DNA of 64,000 bases, taken from positions 2,948,384 to 3,012,383 of the forward strand of contig VZRN01000753.1 in assembly GCA_013397935.1 (NCBI GenBank). Reading direction: 5' to 3'. This DNA is from Dasyornis broadbenti. Taxonomy: Eukaryota > Chordata > Aves > Passeriformes > Dasyornithidae. The translations under genes and the position numbers were made by a program. Each line of letters starts with the position of its first letter. The stretch's first letter is position 1. The notes under the pieces were generated by a model, which was not told where the DNA came from, did no database searches, and worked only from the letters and a program-made list of their open reading frames with translations. Shown here piece by piece: positions 25,049 through 38,500 of the stretch.

Positions 25049-28000
25049 AACATCTGATCATATCCCACCACGTTACCGCATCAAGGCATGTTTTTCTGCG
25101 GATGCACTTCCCACCATCCCCGCGGATGTAGCGCAGGCAGCTGCAGCCCCAGTGCAAGGAAGCGCTGCCGGCACACTCGGCCTCCAAACAAAATGAATTA
25201 AAAGGGAATGATTTCCCCAAACAGAGGCTGGGGGGAACCATCAGAAACAAATTAAAATCAAAACAACTTTTCAGCAGGAAACAATGGAACAGATGGAATA
25301 ATATTTATTACTGGAAACTGCTAAACATGCCAATTAATTTTGAAGGGGCTTAAGTGGATTAAGCACTTTTTTACTGGAAAATATGAAGAATTCATGAATC
25401 ACAGCAATACCTTTAGCATTGTCAATATATTTTTCTGGAAGCCTATTCAGAAATCAAAGGAAAAAACAAATCTGAAAAGTCTCAAATTGGACAATAATCT
25501 TTCTGTTGCATAAATAGTATCAGTGTCCCCATTACCATGCTTAGAAGTATTAGGGGGAGGTAAAAATCAAACCATTGTTTCCGCATGTCAAGTTGGTAAT
25601 TTTGTCTGAACCAGAAAAGCATTTGACTGGCACCAAAATTAGCCATGTAAGCATTTTGTGTTGCTGTAAGCACAGAAAGATTTTTGAGTGCATTTGGATG
25701 TTGAAAGTTGCACAGATGATAAATTGCTTAGACAGACCAGTGTGTAACCCAACCCTGTTACCACACAGAGTATTATTATTAAAAGTAGGAAATTAGTGTG
25801 CATCTTTATTTGTTTATTTTAGCACAAGAACATGGAAGTCCTTTCCCACAAAAATGTGTAATGTTTAAAGAATATTCATCCTACGCGAGGACATGGAGTT
25901 AAGCATAAATAAAAAGTATGTAATAATCCAATTCAATTTTAGGAGCACTTAGGGTGAGGTTTTTTTAGTATTTTACATGCTTGCTTAGAAGGCTTTTATC
26001 CACATTGCTTCCTGCCAGAAAGAGAATTGAGAAGTGCCTTTCCGGTAAGGCTACGAAATCAATTTAATTTTTCCAAAAGGAAATTAAAAATACTTCACAG
26101 CACTGAAATTTGCCCATTGCAAATATTGATTTTGCAAAGGGACATTATCCTTCGCAAAACTATCCAGAAACATTCTGCTCAGTTCCACGTATCATCATTG
26201 CCTTCCCTTCCTCTCACATTTTATATAACACTTCATGTTTTCTTACGCAAAATTGTCATGTTCCTCCCAAAACAGTGTTATGTTTAGAGGGGTTATAAGG
26301 AGTTACTAATAAAATTGTGGTTATTTAAAGAGTACAAGATAAATATGACACACACACTTTCACAAATAGAAAGCAGCTGGAAGAAAACTAACAGTGTCAG
26401 GGTTATGTGTAAAATCCATTTTCCTATCAAAAATTATGGAAGCAGAAAAAGAGTTGAGAAAAATTCACTGTTTGCTTAAATTTAGACATTGCTGCCGATT
26501 CTGGATATGGCTCAAACAAGAGACAAATTGCTTCACGTTTCTAGGCTTTGTTATTCTGATCTCAGCAAGAAAGTTTCTGATTTCTTCCTTAGTAGCTTGA
26601 ATGTATTTTCTTTGGCAGATCCATTGCAATCGTGAAAGTATTTTGTCCCTAAATGTGAGCAGGTTTTCTTTTCCACAAAGTGACCCAAATCCCTGAGATG
26701 TTGACCTGTTTATACATACTGAATAGTTGCTCAGTGGGTACTTTGGCTCTGAGAGGAACCTAAGATAGGACTTTTCACACAAGAGAATGGTGGTAGTTGA
26801 GCTATCTCTGCACAGTCCTTGAACAGGAAATGAGAGCGGACACCTCCAAAAACTGATCCATCCTAAATGAGTTATTTGGGACAGAAGGAGGGAAACGGGA
26901 CATAAGTTCGGTCTTATCTTGTTCAGTCCCACCTGAGGACAGCCCTAAGTTCCAAACATTGCCATCATGCATCAGTCACAGGAGCCATCCTTGTGGAAAG
27001 GGTTAAAAAACTGCCTCAAGTAATGAGACACGAGCTGCCTCAGGGCACTTCAGCTGTTGAAGTGCAGGTGTCACTTATGGAAACCTCACAGAATACAATC
27101 TTTTTCCTACCACCAATACTAAAGCCCATAAGGAATTACTCTCACACTTACAACCAGATGCTGCAATCAACCGCGCTCAGAGCATGGGGGAAGGATCCAA
27201 CTCATCTCACAGTTTGCCTTTCCTCAGGCCGAGGACACTGGAGCCACTTTGCACTCTGGGTGACACCGGCCGTGCTGGAGCAGCACTAAGGATGGCAGAG
27301 CAGGAGCTGCCCACCTGTCTCCTACAGAAAGAGGGAGAACATTGTGCCAATTTGCTCTTACTTAGGGACTCCACCAGCAGCCAAACCCATTCAGTCCTAT
27401 CCCCTCCTTGCTTATTAAATATTTGACTATTAGCTCTCACTTCCTTGACACTACGTATTTTTTTGGTTTAAATTAAGACACAGCTCAGGTGCAGGAAAGT
27501 GGCAGTATGGGACATGGCTCATCACCTGCTTTCTCTGGGTGATGCCCTGTTTCCTCTGCCCTCCTTCAAGTGATGGGTGTGGCTACAACATGTATTTCAA
27601 CATGTAATTAAAGTGCTTTAAGTGCTGCTCAGGGGCTGCATCACTGTGTACCACCCCGCTGAGCAGTCAATCCTTTTACTCCCTCCCCGGGGAAGGGAGA
27701 GGAGTGGCAGGTAGAATGAGGTTCAACAGAGTGGCCCAACATCTAGACATCCCTCACTGGGCGCTTTCTGGAGCTTTAATCACTGATAACCCCATATTCA
27801 CAGGCCAGTACACCTCCACTTCCAGCCCAGGTATGCACCAGGCACAAAGTTGAAACAAATATTTTCATTTAGAGCAAGCTTGATTTTGTGTGTCCTGTGC
27901 CCCTGTATTACAAAAAGCAATTCTGTGCTGTGCTCCTCCTGTGCTGCTCCTGGCTCAGTCCTCTGCCTCCCAGGTGATTTGGGAAGAGCGCAGCATCTCA

Positions 28001-30204
28001 AGCCCAGGAGCCCAACCATGAAACCTTTGGACCTGCTCATAGATGTCTCCCCTGTCCAGAGGAGCAGCCCTGTGTGTAATGTTCAAACACCCCAGAAAAA
28101 CATCTCTTTTTTCCATCTCAGCATCTCCTCACTGGATAAAGACAGCAGATTTCACAGGAATGAAGGAATTACTCTGGTTGAAAAGGGCAATAATATCCAT
28201 CACCACAGGCTAAGATTCAAGTTGACATTGTGGCAAAGGCAATAAGACATGAGCTGTTTCCAGCCCACATTCCTTAACCCAAACACACAGCAAGAGGCAT
28301 GGGGAGGAGGAGGGGGAGAGGCTGAAGACGCCCTTCACCCACTGTTGCTGCCATGTGGTGCCCTCAAGAGGGGTGTTCACAGTCCTCTGTGGCATCAGTC
28401 CCTGTTTTAAAGCGGGATGAATCCACCACAGAAGCCATGAGTACATGGAGAGAAACAAAGCAACATGATACTCGTTTGGCTCAGTCCCTGGAGAGGCTGC
28501 GTTTTACTAAATTAATAATCTAGTTAGGTCTGTTCAGCTTCAGCTTCTTAAGAAACTAATCCAGACAAGCCCAGAAGTACTAATAACATTTCAGTCTGAG
28601 CTTGAAGAGAGATTAGAGAACATTTATTTTGCTTCTAGTACTTTCTGATTGCTCTTAACCTTTCCTTACACAAGCATCTAAATGAAGAAATATGAACAAA
28701 ATGACTAAGTAGTAGGGCTTATGTTGAATTAAACTCCACTGAGAAAAAAAAAATCAAGGCAACCACAGTAAAACTGAACCATTTAACATTCAACAAAATA
28801 AATATACAGGAACATGCTTGGCCGTGCATGTAGAAAACTGGAGATTTATAGGTCCATATTTCAAAACTACTGCAATGAACTCCTTCATCTGTCACTTAAA
28901 TCTTAGCTCCCAGCTCACCTACAACTCACAGAAAACTGTCAGACTTGAATTTTCCTGCTTTGATTGTTTTGGAGGGGGTTTTTTGATGCCTCAACATGAG
29001 CATGTTGACCTAGGTCATGGAAACCACCCCCCCCCACACACACACACACTAGGATTTTTTAACCACAGAAAAAACTCAGCTTTCTCATTAAATTTTGTCC
29101 TGAAATCGAGCATAAATATATCAAGGCAAAGCCAAAGTGGGAAGGCTCAGAAATGCAGGTCTGGAATTCTGGTTGCTCTGACTGCTCTGCCCTTGCCCAG
29201 GCTCAGGGAGAGGGCAGAGTGGTTTGTTACCCACAGAACAATATGTGAAGGGAGGGGGGCTGCACAACAAACCTCTCAAGGTGAGAACAGCAAGTGGTGC
29301 TGGCTGGAAAATAAACCTTACCCAGGTTCATGGCAGGGAGAACTGGGGCGAGCTGTGTTTGCTTTCGGCATCGCTGCAAAAAGAGATTGTTTAGAAAGTG
29401 CCTGAGTGCCACAGCCCAAGCCCAGGAAATGAATACCAGGAACCAGTGAATCCACCGTTACCCACTGTTTGGTCTTGCTCAGATTTATTGGCTGATAAGT
29501 GGATCATGCGAGCAGGTATAAAGCTGTAACAAGATTATATGTGAATGATAAGGAGGGTTTAGTCCCTAAGGAAGCACAGGGCAGCCCAGGGAAAGGATCT
29601 GGTGATTAATGGCAGGGAGGCACGGCAGGGGCTCGCACGGCACTTGGCAGTGGGACAAAATGCAAAAGCTGGATGAGGTTGTGTTAGAGACATGAAAACA
29701 GAGGTGTGGGGCCAGTTTCACTCACCCTACAATGGAGTGAGATAAATCATGGCTGTCAGCACCCAGTGAGCCCCGGGGCTCTCATCTCTCTGCTGACCCT
29801 CAATAGGTTTTTCCTTGGCTGGTGCCTCCTCACAGACCTGCACAGAAGAGCTGCAGCTACTGCATTTCACAGGGACAAGCCCACAGTGTGTGTAACTCCT
29901 GCATGCCAAAGAATCAAAAGGTTTATAGAGGCTATCACATTGATTATGCAAATTTCACCCTGTTTTAGCAATTTTAAACCCTTAAAAATCTGCAATGGGA
30001 TTTTTTAAAGGAATCAGTTGTGTGATTTTATCCCCACTAACTCACAGTACAGGATTCAGGAGCACTTCTCAGCCCTGATGTAAACATTTCACCTTTGCTC
30101 CCCAGACCCCATGAACCTTGTTTCTCACTGGGAGAGAAACACAGACGTGCATTGGAACAAAACTGCAATACTTGCACATATATATATATATATTTTTAAT
30201 CATA
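25049..30204. other. Non-coding sequence, nothing recognised
   Basis: AT-rich from 25.25 to 26.7 kb, more mixed after that. A C-run and short CA repeat lie near 29028-29048. The longest open frame (28818-29405, 195 codons) crosses this low-complexity run and has no recognisable domain. Confidence 0.55.
30178..30193. repeat. Short TA microsatellite
   Basis: Eight TA units, directly next to a CR1 fragment that starts at about 30205. Confidence 0.9.
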
Positions 30205-30416
30205 CATTCATAGAATTATTGAGGTTAGAGAAGCCCTCTAAAACCATTGACTCAAACCCTTAATCCAGCACTGCCAACCCCCCACTACACCATGTTCCCA
30301 AGTGCTACATCTGCACATTTTATAAATCCCTCAAGGGATGGTGACTCCACCACTGCCCTGGGGATCCTGTGCAAATCTTTTTGGTGAAGAAATTTTTCCT
30401 AAAAGTCAATCTAAAT
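30205..30416 (-). mobile_element. CR1-type fragment, 3' end
   Basis: Starts with TTCATAGAATTATTGAGGTT, then AAACCATTGACTCAAACCC, CACCATGTTCCCAAGTGC and GGATGGTGACTCCACCACTG, a diverged reverse-complemented CR1 3' end. It passes into an AT-rich stretch on the right and follows a TA repeat on the left. Confidence 0.85.
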
Positions 30417-32076
30417 ATTATTAATATAATCCAAATAATCGAATAATATTAATATTAGAATATTATGAGCCTGAGTCTTGGAAAACAAATGCTTATTTGT
30501 ATGAGGAAGGTTCATGTTAATTCTAATTGAATTATATTGAATATTTATATATATAATAGTTTACAACCTTTGAAGTCCTTAACACTCCACCTATTTTTGG
30601 AAGTTAATTGGCACTACTAATTTACAGAAAGAGCGAGCAAGACAAGCTAACAGCACACATTTTCCACACGGAGCCACAACCTGGGAATGAAAATTTGCAG
30701 CCCCAGGCTGTGCTCCAGGCTGGGTTTTTCCCCAGGCTCTGTGCTGCCAGCCCAGCATTGTGTGGGCTGGAAACAGCCCCAGGAGCTTCAAGAACCTGGC
30801 AGTGACATGGTGGAGACAAGCAAAGAGAGACACCGTGGACAACACTCTGGGAATAGAAGAAGAAAATCCTTCTATAGGGGCAGGAAAACATAAATACATG
30901 CAGAGAAATCCCTTTGGGCTTCTTTTAGTGCCTGCATCTGCCATCTCTGTAAAGAAAAGCTCCAGGCAGGGCCACAGGCTCGACTTCAAACTCTTGTCGA
31001 GGCGAACAGCCCCATGCACAGCACAGCCAATCTCAGACCTGCACATCTCCAACATGTCATGGAAAAATCAGTCAGATACAGGTGCCCAGCACTGACACCT
31101 GCAACCCATCAGGTATAAGCCCTCTGTTAAGTTAAGCTGGAAATATCTATAAAGTTGAAATATTTACTGTGGGAGAAGAGAGAGACAGTGCAATCCCATA
31201 ACCTCGTTTCTGTAAGCACATGGCAAGAACTGCTCACGTTATCAGGTTACTAAAATGTTGCCTCGATGCAGGACACCTTCATCACGCCTCAAATAATGGC
31301 ACATTTTATCTGCCCCAGAGAGGCAAAATTTATGGAGGTATTTAACATTGCTGACATCTGTCTTACTATATTATAAGGTGTTTTTTAATAAATCAGGTTC
31401 TTCACTCTAAGACACAAGTCTTAACATGAGAAACGAAGAGCTGAGAAAAAGCATCCACATGGACTCCAGCTGAGCATTTATCAAACCCACAGGGTCCTGG
31501 GCAACAATAGCCAGAACTATCAGCAACCTACCCATTGTCATAAACAATGTTTTGACAAAAATGAATACAGAAAGGGATTTGTCAAGTTAGTTTTCCTTCA
31601 TGGGTCAAAGTCAAGGATGATTTATAGTGTGCATCTTGAACGAATTAGGGAAAGACACAAGATTTGGCCAGTGAGTTTGTTAAATGTATGCACAGAAAAG
31701 AACCAGAATATTCTACAGCAGAGTTTCAGCTGATGGAGTTACGCTGACATAAATGTCCTGAAGATCTGATACGTGGTTTATACTTTTCAAGACACTCCCC
31801 AAAAATGTACAATACTCTGTCAATCCCATCAACCCTACGTCCAGCAAATTCCACTGTGAAAATCAGGGAGGGAAAATTGCTATTTCTACTCTTTTTTTTT
31901 TTTTTTNNNNNNNNNNNNNNNNNNNNTTGCTTAGCTGGCTTCTGGCAGCTTTCAGGCAAGCTGGATGAATCATGGTGACATGAGAGAGGTGAGTATTGGT
32001 ATCTAAACAAGAAGTTGGTTTTATTGCATCTCCTTTTTTAGCCCTGGTAAGGAACAGTACCAAGCATTCTTTTCAT
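30417..32076. other. Non-coding sequence with AT-rich block and assembly gap
   Basis: A strongly AT-rich stretch with repeated AATATTA-type words covers about 30405-30560. The 20-N gap lies near the right end. No gene recognised. Confidence 0.55.
31907..31926. other. Assembly gap (20 N) after a poly-T run
   Basis: Twenty Ns follow a T tract of about 16 bases. The gap size looks nominal. Any open frame reading across it is meaningless. Single Ns also occur at 6454, 14702 and 53710, each within or next to a homopolymer. Confidence 0.99.
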
Positions 32077-32530
32077 GTCCAGAGAAGGGCAACAGATCTG
32101 GGGAGGGGTCAGGAGCACGAGACTGATGAGGAGCAGCTGAGGGAGCTGGGGGGGCTCAGCCTGGAGAAAAAGGAGACTCAGGGGCACCTTCTCACTCTCT
32201 ACAGCTCCCTAAAAGGAGGTTGTACCCAGCAGCGGTTCAGTCTCTTCTCCCAGGTAACAAGTGACAGAACAAGAGAGGAAATAGCCACAAGTTATGCCAG
32301 GGGACGTTTAGATTGGATATTAGGAAAAGTTTCTTCACCAAAACAGTTATCAAGCTGTGGCACAGGGCGGCCAGGGAAATGGTGGAGTTACCATCCCTGA
32401 AGGGATTTAAAAGCTGTCTAGATGCATCACTTGGGGACATGGTTTAGTGATGGCCTTGGCAGTTCTGGGGGAAATGGTTGGACTCGATGATCTTAGAGGG
32501 CTTTTCCAACCTAAATGATTCTATGGTTCC
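32077..32530 (+). mobile_element. CR1-type LINE fragment, 3' region
   Basis: Begins at the same CR1 position as the copy at 939-1392 and runs for nearly the same length: GTCCAGAGAAGGGCAA, ACTGATGAGGAGCAGCTGAG, GACTCGATGATCTTAGAGGG and the AAATGATTCTATGG end. It is 5'-truncated. The two copies probably belong to one subfamily, which I cannot name safely. Confidence 0.9.
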
Positions 32531-35500
32531 ATTATTGTAACAACCCAAAGCAAGAGCTGGGCCTGGAGAGCACCTGAGATCCTTTTGAAGCACAAACACA
32601 CCGAAACATGCCTGCCCTGTCCTGCCTTGTGTGGACGTGAGGGGTTGGGCTCCCTGGGCTGGTGCAGGGGTAGGATCTCCCCACCATGGTCTGGGCATGC
32701 AGGAGCAGACCTGGCAGCTGCCTCAATCATTAAGGTTGTTGTAATCTGCACCACAGTTGTCATTTTGCTTCTCTTTCCACTCCAACTTTTCTCCATAAAT
32801 GTAAATCCAGCTGCCTCACCCTGGAAGTTGTCTCCTAGCAGCAAAGAACGGGAGTTAAAGAATGTTAAAGGGCAACTTGTTTTATCATGCTTTAGCTCTA
32901 GATGGATTCGTGCAGACAGAAGCACAAATTACACCTTAAAACAGTGGTGGCTGGCATCTCGAAATAAATTACTGCACCTTTTTCCCCATCTATTCTCATC
33001 AGCCAGATCCTCTGCCACTCCAAGTGTTACATCCAACCAAATTACACATGAGGCCAGGGATGGAGTACAGGGCTGTGATGGAATCCCTGGTGTGTGTTAT
33101 ACTCACTGGACAGAGGGCAGCCCAGAGGGGATGAAAGTTAATATAACAGGCTTTAAAAGTGACATGGATGCGCTGCATCTGTGAATGGCTGGTGCTGCTG
33201 AGTCCAGAGTTTACAAAAGAAACAAAAGAGAAAATTCCAAGAAACGTACTGAAATTTCAAATACCCTTGGACATAATTATGGGGTTGAGAGGAAGGGGAA
33301 GGAGATGGTCTCTTAGCTTGAACTGGACCAATTTAAGAGCTTTTTTAAGAAAAACAAGGCCACCCTGTCCTACACATACAAGTCAAATTAATGATAACAT
33401 TCTTATCTGATATAACCCTCCTGACCAAGCAGCATAATCATGGATACAAGATCAGGCCAGTGTTGTGGGAAAGGCAAAACTGTCCTGGATTTTTCTTTCC
33501 TGCATCCAGCCTTACCCAATAGCTTATTTGGAGCAACATATGTGCTAAAGAAATTAGTATGTTGGGTATAACGTGGGTTTGTTTGGGTACAAACACATCT
33601 AAAGGCTGTGTGGGCTGCTTCTCATACTTAGAAACTTTATTTGCTCTTCAAGAGCATTAAAGAATTCAGTTTTCACTTCCAGAGAGCATTTCCCAGGCGG
33701 CTTTCTTCCGCTGCCCTGCTCCGGTGAGGAACATCAAGAACTGCTGCAGACCTTTGAAGAACTGGCCAATAATTTCAACATCTCCTTGGCAAAAACAGAC
33801 CCTGCAAGGCAGCCATCCCACCTGACAGCTCCGGAGCGGAGGGGTGGGCTGTGCAGGGAGCAGGGGCACAGCTGCATTCACAGCACAACAGCCTTTCCCT
33901 AGGCAGGCATTAAATGCAATTAGAGAGAACAGAAAATCTCAGCTATAAGATATCAAAACAAAATACGTTCAAAGTCTGGAAGCCGAGCATGGGGCAAGGC
34001 TGAGATTGTTTGGAGCTGGCCTCCTTTCTGCTGGCACCCACTGCTGACGGACACGGAGAGCAGTGCAGTTTTAAAGCTTTATTTTTGTTGTTTTCTGTAT
34101 CTGTGGGGAGTTTCAGTTTTAGAGTTTAAGTGCCTGATGTTAAAGCCAAGGTATTCTTCCTGCTAAAATGTGGCTCCTTTGTCATCAAAGTGCCATGTCT
34201 AAGGGAAGTTCACAATGCCAAGGGGAAGAGACACTGCCTGGCACAGCTGAAGTCATTGTTGGGGGAAAGAAAAACCCATTCAGACACCTGGAAGGGAAAC
34301 CATGCCTAGTCTAGCTGATACCACCAGCAAACATATGCAAAGTACCAGAGATACAAATCCTAATGAAGAATTTATGAAGGTAAAGACGTTAATTAGAGGG
34401 ACATCAGTCTCAAGAAACTCTGACAGTAGCACAAGGACAAATCAATCATCTTGGCCTCTGGCAGCATTTGCCTGCTGCCAGCCCGCTGGTCAGAACATCA
34501 GACCAAGGGCTTGTACATCAGGGAAGGAGCAAAACCAGAGTGTTTGTGCATTCCCAGACAGGAGGTGGCTTTGGCAGCATTGTGTGGCTGCAAAAACCTC
34601 CAATCTTTGCTCATGAAAAGCCAGTGGTGGCTGGAGTCGATCACCAACCACTGACTGCTGGTGCCCAAAGGAGCTGTTTACCCAAGAACATGGAAAGTAT
34701 CTTTTCAGCCTCCAGTGCAAGAGTTTTCCCATTGATTTCCAGCTGGGCAGAGGTTTGGTGGTTGCAGAGGAAGACAGGGAGTGTATGGCCCATTCACAGC
34801 GCAGCAGTGACCTGGAGTTGTGGAGTGGGCACAGCAAAATGCTTTAAAAGAAAAAGAAACAAAATCACAGCCCTAGGAAAACATGGGGACGGGAGCTACG
34901 GCTGATATGACAGCTTATGGAAAGTGCTTCTCTTTCTGAGGACAAGTCACCTGGGACAAGAAGTGCCAAAGCCCACAGCTAACCTGAAGTCTCAGAAAGG
35001 ATCTGCTCAAAGGCATGAGGCCTGTGACTCCAGAAAAACCATGGAAATGTTGGAAGGGAAGGATGGAGATCCTTTTCTCTGTCTTGGTTCTGAGCATCTG
35101 CCACACTGCTCCGTGAGCAGTCTGGAGAGGGGAGCTGTGTGCAGCTCAGCCTCCCTAAGATGCTGGGAGCGATCCTTGGCATAGCTGTTCCGATGTCCCT
35201 GGACTTACAGCTCCAATAACCCAGCCCTCCAGCCCTGCAGGAAGCCACGCTCTGGCAGATGCCACGGCTCTGTGTGGTTTCTGAGAGCACCAGGGGAGGG
35301 GACATCCAGCAGTGTCCCACCACTTGTACCTGAAATGGATTCTTTCCTTTTGAACACCTGCAGGGGATCAGCCTCTATCACGGGTTTCATCTTTGCAGTC
35401 ATGGGTTATCCAAATCTGTTAAAAAAATAAGAGAGTATTTGATCCCCTGAAGGGCAAATTTCCCAGTTCACCATATGAAATAAGCTGTAAAGCAGCAATT

Positions 35501-38500
35501 CCTTTGATTTCTCATTTCCTTTTATTTTTTCCATTGATCTCATCATATTCTCTCATTGTCTCATCTTATAGAGCAAGGCAAGAGGACAGTTAATCTGTTT
35601 TCCCTCTGCTCTTCTTAATGTCTTCTTGATTGAAATTCATGTTAACTCTTAGGCACCCTGATCTCTGAGAGTATCCATAAAGCCACATCCACTTCTAGAA
35701 AATTCTAGTTCTCTGAGACTTCTCTTTCAAGCCACTGAGCTTTGGGGAGCTCTCAGGAATGGGACACTTACTTGCATAATCAAAAGAAATGCTGTCTGCT
35801 GAGTTTCTCCAAAATTTGCCTGGGGACACAGCATTGCTCTGACACAAGGGATGCACAGGGCAGAGGGGAACTTCACAACCATCTTCTCCCTCTGCAGATG
35901 AGCTGCTAGCACAAAGCCAGCCCCATCCACAGCCTTGGGTGCTGATCCTCTCCTGCAGCATTAGGGCTCCAGAGCACCACTTCTGCCTCCAAATCACTTT
36001 AGCAACAACTGCCTGCCTTTTCAGAAACAGCCAACTGCCAGGAGAGGCTGCCAAAGGCCTTTGGAAAGAATCACAAGCCGGACATATTTTTGTCCTCGAG
36101 AGTGAAAGCAGCAGAGCCCTGGATTGGGGGGAGACACCTATGGCAGCTTGCAAAGAGCAGGAGCTGTACCACCACTTTGCCAGTTCCCTGTTCCAGCCCC
36201 ATGCCATCATTGTCCTTGGCATTCGCAGACTTTATCAGCCCTGTCTTGTTCTCTAGCTGATTTCTCATTTAATTTCCACAACAAAAACCACTGCTTCTTT
36301 ACCACATCAGTTCTGCAATGTGCCATCTTTGTGTGATTATATTTGGATTATTAACTAAAAGAAGAAAAGTTCACATCTAACTACTCAGGTGTATGACAGT
36401 GCAGCAAAGCACAGCAAGAATTTTCTGTGCTTTAGCTATTCTTGGTGCGGGCACCATCAGCATGGCCATGCATGGTTACCAGGGTGTAAGGAGGAGGGGG
36501 ATTCTGCAGTGGTCCCTGCTGTTCCCTTGCTGGTCTCTCCCTGTCATGATCTGCAAGCCTGGCCAAACCACCCTGCTCCTAGGGAGTGATGAACTCCAGA
36601 ATATTTGCTGGCAAAGTGGGCTGTGAAGTGCTTAGCCCAGCTTTTTTGCAGCCCACCCAGACCACACATGAGGAAGAGATGGGTGGCAAGGAAGCGTCAC
36701 ACTTGAGCGTGTAACCAGGTGGAAAACCTGAGAAAAGTGAGCAAATCCAGCCTGAGGGGGGTTCAGAGCAATGAGGCTCCCCACCAAGTCCTTATTGGTT
36801 ACACCATTGCCAGAAGTGCACAGCTTGGCTGTAGCAGTAGGATGTCTCTTGGTCTGCTTGCAGAAATGCTGCCTGGTTTATTTGCAGAATGAACTGATTT
36901 TCTTAGGAACACTATGCATAACAACTACCTCCCTCTTCCCACTCCCCAAGTGCTATGGTAATTAAGCTTTTATCTGAGTAGATAAAATAATTAACATATT
37001 TATTACTCAGAAGAGAAAGATCTTTTTTTGATTGATTGCAGCCTACTAATGTCCTATCAAATATTCAAAGTCTGCATTGTTAAGCCATTCATTTTATTTA
37101 TTTTTAAAGACACTACATATGTTTTCTATCCCAAGGGAAGGAAAAAATCAGCATATGAAAAATTCCCATCATTACTAACACACAGCTCAGCAGAAAACAA
37201 ACTGAGATAGGGAGCACCCTTCCTGTCTGCAGGAGAGTGGGCTTCATTAAGCTTGCAAGGGATTTTTGCACATTACAGAAAACACTGGGTGGGGTGGGAG
37301 AAACCCTGCAGAGCCTTACGGGCACCTGCAGATGCTGTGGCTTCGTGCCCAAGCCAGGCTCAGTGTGTTGCAGTGCTTGGCCCTGGCACTCCCATCCTTG
37401 CATGCACCCGCCTTTGACAGCACCCTATGCACTGCTGCACGGCACCATGGGAGATGCTGTGAGAGGATTTACCTCCATACCTAATCACTGCGTTACGACC
37501 ATCTTTATCTAACAGCTTTAATTCTTGCTGCTGGGCAGTTTTGTTGCTGTGGTTACTCTGTGGGCAAAGGTAACCAGTGCCAAGTCACGGGGAGCAAGCT
37601 CAAAAAGAAACCTCTCAAAGGCTGATGAGAAGACCTTCCATCAAGTGCTGTATCCACATGCCCACAGACTTTTGAGTGTCGAGTTTCTTGGAAACGTGAA
37701 GCCACAAGTCCAAAAAAAAGGTGCCAGGAGCCACCAGAGAGAATAACCATAGAAAACATCAAGGTAATCATCGTGTCTTCCTGGAGGGGCAGTCATCCCT
37801 TCCCAGTCAGTTCCTTCCTCGTGTGTGGGATCCCGAGGGCAGCTCCATGACTGGATGCCACCAGCTGGGTCATGGACCATGGCATCAGGTGCAGCAGGAA
37901 GGTGGACCTGACCCTTTGCATGGCTCTGCCTCTGCAATTTTTGATGTATCAAGCATTTTATGTCTTCGTCTTTTCGCTTCAAAAGCCCTCCTAAAAGACA
38001 ACCGAAAAGACCCACACTCCAGGGCTCTGCAAAAGGCCTCGAAGAGCTGCAAATATGACCCTGCCACCAGATCTGCCAGCACAGGGCTGTCACTGCTGCA
38101 GTGGCCATCAGCCTGCAGGCACTACAACTCCCATCCAGAGTGCCAGCAGGGCACACAGGCTCTGCTCCTGCGCTTCAGTTCATGGTAAATAGCCCCGTAC
38201 ACATCAAGCATCACTGTCCTCTCTCCCACAGTCTCAGTTTCCTTGTATTAAGGCCCATAAAACCATTCCAACGCGGACACTTCAGCAGGCTCCTGCTCAC
38301 CAGCTCTCCTAAGGGACTCTCATCCCATGGAACCAGTGCTGGAAACAGATGTGCTGAAGCACGTTCTTGCCATTCCTGGAAATATTTGAAATTATGCCCA
38401 GTTCTAGCAAGTTGCAGAAAGGAGAAGTGTTGGGAATGGGTTTTCTCACGCCTGAACATTTGTGGATCTTGCTGTCACAGCTCCCCACCTCAGCAAGTGC

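Noticed and set aside
24728..25057. An apparent small protein family with a repeated LTSNLNLPW-like motif, seen also near 1061-1270, 12049-12324 and 32237-32440
   Set aside because: All four open frames are antisense or sense reads through CR1 3' regions. The shared motif comes from the repeat, not from a gene family.
31726..32010. Minus-strand frame with unknown residues
   Set aside because: It reads across the 20-N gap and its poly-T edge, so continuity is artificial.
32585..33184. 199-codon plus-strand frame after the CR1 copy
   Set aside because: No domain, no splice or promoter context, and competing frames of similar length on the other strand.
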